NCBI GenBank assembly: GCA_040219575.1
Contig: JAVJSD010000101.1
Coordinates: forward strand, 124,001 to 188,000
Reading direction: 5' to 3'
Source: JAVJSD01 sp040219575
GTDB taxonomy: Bacteria; Planctomycetota; Planctomycetia; Pirellulales; Pirellulaceae
Length of the DNA stretch: 64,000 bases
A program made the translations under genes and the position numbers. The notes under the pieces are model-generated. The model made no database searches. It saw only the letters and a list, made by a program, of their open reading frames with translations, and was not told the origin of the DNA. Shown here in pieces: positions 61,097-64,000 of this stretch. Position 1 is the stretch's first letter; each line of letters opens with the position of its first letter.

Positions 61097-62446
61097 ATGA
61101 CATCCAAGAACTACGCACATCGGAGGTGCTGCCTGTGTTCGATGGGAGCAACCTTTCTACTCGCAGCCCTCTGTTTTCATCCGTTGGCGACGGTGTGGGC
61201 AGCGCGAGAAAGTACGCCGCCGAAGTCCGTCTGCGCCAATACGGCAAGGCCTCAACACGCCGCGAATTCCGACGGAACGTCGCGCATCGGGAATGTGGGG
61301 AAGTCGTTCCATGTCGCCTGCCATGCCGACGGTACGCCCTTAGAACCCGTTCTGATCCGTGAGAGGGAGTTGCTCGCTTCGGTGGAAAGGTTGGAGCGGA
61401 TGGTGTCGGAGTTGGAAGTGGGCGACCGGCAGCAGGAGCGCGCCGCGTGGGAGGAATCCCAGCATGCAGCAGCCATCCTCCGACAGAATGCTGGCCGTCT
61501 GGGAACAGCGAGGCTCGAGCATTTCCGACAGTATCGGCAGGCCGTTTCGCAGGCCGCGGCGGACTTTCGCGAGGCCGCTGGGATATCTCGCAAGTGCTCC
61601 GATGAAGAGAAAGATCCGCAATTCAAGCGTCGCTATGACGCGCTGGCTGCGGCAGCCGAACGGCTCGCCCAGGAGATGAAGCGGTTGGCGGCCCCGGTCG
61701 AGGCCGACGACGCCAGGCTCGCTCGGCAGGCCGCGCTTGCGGAAAAGAGTGATCTGTTGCTGGCTCAAGTCGAAGAGTTGGCGGCCAGCTACGTCAAGGT
61801 CTCTAGCGCGATCGCCGCGAGCGAGCGGGGACCACTTGACCTCGTGACCGGCGTCGTACGTTCCACCGGCGAACTTCGACAATCGGAGACGGCGGCGGAT
61901 GAACTGCCATCACATTGGGAACGGCTGGGGGCCGAATTCGCCGCCTATCGTGTCGAACTCGATCGCTATGAGGAGTACTTCGAACGATTTGCGCAAGTGC
62001 AGGATCAACTATGCAGCAGGACCGCGCGCCGAGATGAGCAGCGAACGCCCGAGATTTCATTTCGAACGAAGGACGGCACGGTGCTCGTCGATGGAAAACA
62101 AATCATCCAATACACGTGGGCGACCCACACCTTCAGGCTTGCTTCCGGAGTACAAGAAACATTGCGCAAGCAGATCGCCGACCACCTCGTCGCCGGAGTG
62201 CCTTTCGTATTGACGGTGAACGGCCAAGCCGTCTACGACGGCGTCTTCACAACGAGCGTGTCATCGGCCGCATTCAAGACGCCGGTCATCCTTCTCGACC
62301 CGCTTCCCAGCGATGGGACGAGAAACAACGAACTCGAGATCAAGTTGGGCTATCCGTCCAGGAATATATTCCAGGGCGAAGACCCGCGCAGCAACGAACG
62401 TCTCCATCAGGCGCTGCGCGAACGGAAGGTTCTAACAGCCAAGTAG
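61097..62446 (+). CDS. Exported coiled-coil protein, unknown
   Basis: 449 residues from the ATG at 61097. A signal peptide with a basic start (MTSKNYAHRRCC) and hydrophobic core (MGATFLLAALCFHPLATVWA) is followed by a long charged helical region (about 85-300: ERELLASVERLERMVSELEVGDRQQERAAWEES and onward), likely coiled coil. The C-terminus (about 310-430) is beta-rich: EISFRTKDGTVLVDGKQIIQYTWATHTFRLA. No family recognised. Its divergent pairing with the FecR/TPR protein suggests a joint envelope function. Confidence 0.72.
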   Translation: MTSKNYAHRRCCLCSMGATFLLAALCFHPLATVWAARESTPPKSVCANTARPQHAANSDGTSRIGNVGKSFHVACHADGTPLEPVLIRERELLASVERLERMVSELEVGDRQQERAAWEESQHAAAILRQNAGRLGTARLEHFRQYRQAVSQAAADFREAAGISRKCSDEEKDPQFKRRYDALAAAAERLAQEMKRLAAPVEADDARLARQAALAEKSDLLLAQVEELAASYVKVSSAIAASERGPLDLVTGVVRSTGELRQSETAADELPSHWERLGAEFAAYRVELDRYEEYFERFAQVQDQLCSRTARRDEQRTPEISFRTKDGTVLVDGKQIIQYTWATHTFRLASGVQETLRKQIADHLVAGVPFVLTVNGQAVYDGVFTTSVSSAAFKTPVILLDPLPSDGTRNNELEIKLGYPSRNIFQGEDPRSNERLHQALRERKVLTAK

Positions 62447-62549
62447 CAGGCGGAAGCCGACGACGATGCGGCCACGGAGAAACGGGACCTCTCGCAGGGC
62501 CTGCGTTGCATCCGTAGTCCCAGGTTCTCCACCAACTCCAAAGCATTCG

Positions 62550-62950
62550 CTGAGTGATAGCCGTTTGAACGTCGGCGCCGTTTGGCGTCCTGCAAGCGGT
62601 AGCTTTCGACCTTGGTTTCGAGGATGTGGCAGCGGTGCGTGAGCCGGTCGAGGGCCGCGCCCGTCAGTCGCTCACTCCCGAGCACCTCGGTCCAGTTCTC
62701 GGACGGCAGGTTCGTGGTCACGATCAGGCTATTCCGTTCGTAGGCCGTCGCGATGATGTCGAATAGCAGCTCTGCGCCCGCCTTGCTGGCCGGAACGTAG
62801 CCCAGTTCGTCCAGGATCAACAGGTGCAGCTTGCCAAGTTGCTGCCGCATTCGCAAGAGTTGTCGCTCCTCTTTCGCCTCCAACAGCAGGGTGATCAGCT
62901 CAGTCACACGGAAGAAGCGAACCTTGCGGCCTTGGGCGCAGGCGGCCATT
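62550..62950 (-). pseudogene. IS21-type IstB ATPase fragment
   Basis: Encodes AACAQGRKVRFFRVTELITLLLEAKEERQLL through LLILDELGYVPASKAGAELLFDIIATAYERNSLIVTTNLP and LTGAALDRLTHRCHILE: Walker B (LLILDELGY), sensor 1 (VTTNLP) and later motifs of IstB. Walker A and the N-terminal third are missing, as is an IstA gene. The frame continues into unrelated sequence at its C-terminus, overlapping the end of the gene at 61097 in another phase. Confidence 0.85.
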
Positions 62951-63253
62951 CGCTCGCCGAACACTGTCGCATTCGTGGAGCGGTTTGTGCAAACGATCAA
63001 GCAGGAAGTTCTTAATTACTTCATCGTCTTCGGCCAGCAGCACATGGACTACTTGTGCCGTGAGTTCGCCGAGCACTACCACGAAGAGCGGCCGCACCAG
63101 GGGCTCGACAACGAGTTGCTCGTCGCGCCGAAAAAGAAATCGAAACGCAAGCAACCGGAACCGGAGGAACTCGAGACAATTCCACTATTTTCAGTCGGCT
63201 GCCAGCAACGCCTGGTCGGGCTGCTCAAGCACTACTATCGGAAAGCTGCATAG
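62940..63253 (+). pseudogene. Fragment of an rve-type (integrase core) transposase
   Basis: The C-terminal part only: SPNTVAFVERFVQTIKQEVLNYF, HMDYLCREFAEHYHEERPHQGLDNELL, then a Lys/Glu-rich tail and stop. The catalytic Glu of the DDE triad may be in FVQTIKQE; the two Asp residues are lost. The junction with the IstB fragment is at about 62945, head to head. Confidence 0.85.
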
Positions 63254-63739
63254 AGAGCAAATCACACACGCCATTCTGAGATCGCCGTGCGCGCCGTGTG
63301 TCCGTTGGCCACGCCATCTCGTCTCGTTCGCGGGACGTGCACCAACGATGCGGCGCAGAATTCGAACCATCCCCGCCCGTTGTCGCCGACTTTGGGCCGC
63401 GACGGACTTCTTGAACAGGACAGCATGCCTGCGCTGATCGCCTGTGTCATTCTCGCTGAGGTTTCGTTTCTGACGACGCAAACGTCGGCCGGCGAGACAG
63501 ATCGACACGCCGAAGAGGCCGAGATGCGCAAGACAACACGGGCTCCTCGGACAACTCCGTGAGTTGCCCCAGTTTCGATCTTCACCAGCCGATGGGAGTT
63601 TTTTTGGGTGGGGGCTTGAGAATCTAGTTGGCTTAAGGGGGTTCGGTCGCCTAACATGGGGGCCAATGTGTCGCCCCCCCTCTCCAGCGGCTGACGACAA
63701 ACCGTGTGCGAAATGGACACAGCTGATTCCAATTCGCTG
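63254..63739. other. Gene-poor stretch
   Basis: No convincing gene. A 45-codon frame at 63425-63562 (MPALIACVILAEVSFL start, with AGGA before it) could encode a small exported peptide, but its C-terminal half looks random. An isolated run of G and T (63598-63612) is seen. Confidence 0.4.
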
Positions 63740-63754
63740 GCACAAGCCCTGCGG
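63740..63754 (+). promoter_or_regulatory. Second sigma-54-type promoter
   Basis: TGGCACA-N4-CTGC: GG and GC 12 bases apart, as in the site at 15366. It is 68 bases upstream of an ATG at 63822. Confidence 0.5.
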
Positions 63755-63821
63755 CTCTTGACGAATTTCGTACTTTCATGCTCTCGGCGTCGGATCCAAC
63801 CGCCGGGAAGGTGAAGAACGT

Positions 63822-64000
63822 ATGAAGGCATGTTCCATGTCGATTGGAGAGGTTCGGCGCGACCGGCAAACTCGCGATCGAACTCCTCTTTCCCTTCGGC
63901 GCCGTCATGTCCTTCCGTCGTTTCCCGTCGCTAAGACGTTTCTTCGATCGTCACAACGCGCCGTCATCTCGACAGCCATCGTCGCGCCCCTTGCGGGTCG
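63822..64000 (+). CDS. Start of a gene cut by the window edge
   Basis: The frame ATG AAG GCA at 63822 is open to the last base of the window (59 codons). The start is preceded by GAAG and a sigma-54-like promoter. The N-terminus is basic (VRRDRQTRDRTPLSLRRRH) and a hydrophobic stretch begins at AVISTAIVAPLAG right at the edge, so a long positively charged leader plus signal helix is plausible. Nothing more can be said. Confidence 0.4.
   Translation, partial: MKACSMSIGEVRRDRQTRDRTPLSLRRRHVLPSFPVAKTFLRSSQRAVISTAIVAPLAG

Overview
The window looks like a chromosomal segment of a planctomycete, most likely in the Pirellulales. This is an inference from gene content, not from a marker gene: there is no rRNA and only one tRNA. 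The pointers are high GC, sulfatases next to a Tat-exported DUF1501 protein, an SHD1-domain secreted protein, a GAF-GAF-HlyD fusion, a 'MENPYATP' membrane protein, a small glycine-rich RRM protein, an M56 peptidase fused to secretin-like modules, FecR/TPR giants and abundant short palindromic repeats.

Layout. 0.1-2.2 kb: two small DUF4303/DUF4375 genes, then an empty stretch. 2.3-5.2 kb: a GT2/GT21 glycosyltransferase, a B3/B4-domain protein, a rhodanese and TsaE. 5.3-6.0 kb: a candidate structured small transcript with promoter and terminator, followed by a nested palindromic repeat. 6.2-11.2 kb: secreted or envelope proteins (SHD1, TPR-like, SIMPL, unknown). 11.3-15.3 kb: a BlaI-type repressor and an M56 sensor protease, preceded by a promoter carrying two TACA-NN-TGTA operator boxes. 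15.4-23.7 kb: a secreted protein behind a sigma-54-like promoter, short UvrC, MOSC protein, CBS-REC-HK-REC hybrid kinase, BON protein, FKBP isomerase, GNAT and a sigma-70 factor. 24.2-28.0 kb: CehA/McbA hydrolase, EEP nuclease/phosphatase and RRM protein. 28.0-36.5 kb: DUF502, HlyD and GAF-HlyD genes divergent from a TolC-like protein, then an OmpA lipoprotein. 36.9-42.5 kb: small membrane, STAS and LRR proteins with a diverged intergenic duplication. 42.8-46.2 kb: divergent sulfatase and DUF1501 genes. 46.8 kb: tRNA-Lys(UUU).

47.1-55.4 kb is the most unusual region. It holds a BRCT-MerR-TPR protein with an operon partner, a fusion of an archaeo-eukaryotic primase domain with a HAD phosphatase domain, a RAYT-type transposase flanked by perfect palindromes, an ATP-grasp-independent (nucleotidyltransferase-type) ligase with an H1-like tail in an operon with two unrecognised proteins, and a divergent unknown gene. 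Polymerase/primase-like, phosphatase-like and ligase functions are the three activities of LigD. I propose that this is a split, non-orthologous DNA end-processing and joining module.

55.7-64.0 kb: a sulfatase gene broken after about 40 codons, then about 1.3 kb without genes, a 1,201-residue FecR/TPR protein divergent from a coiled-coil secreted protein, fused remnants of two transposases, and the start of a gene behind a second sigma-54-like promoter that runs off the window. The broken sulfatase suggests that this end is an inserted island.
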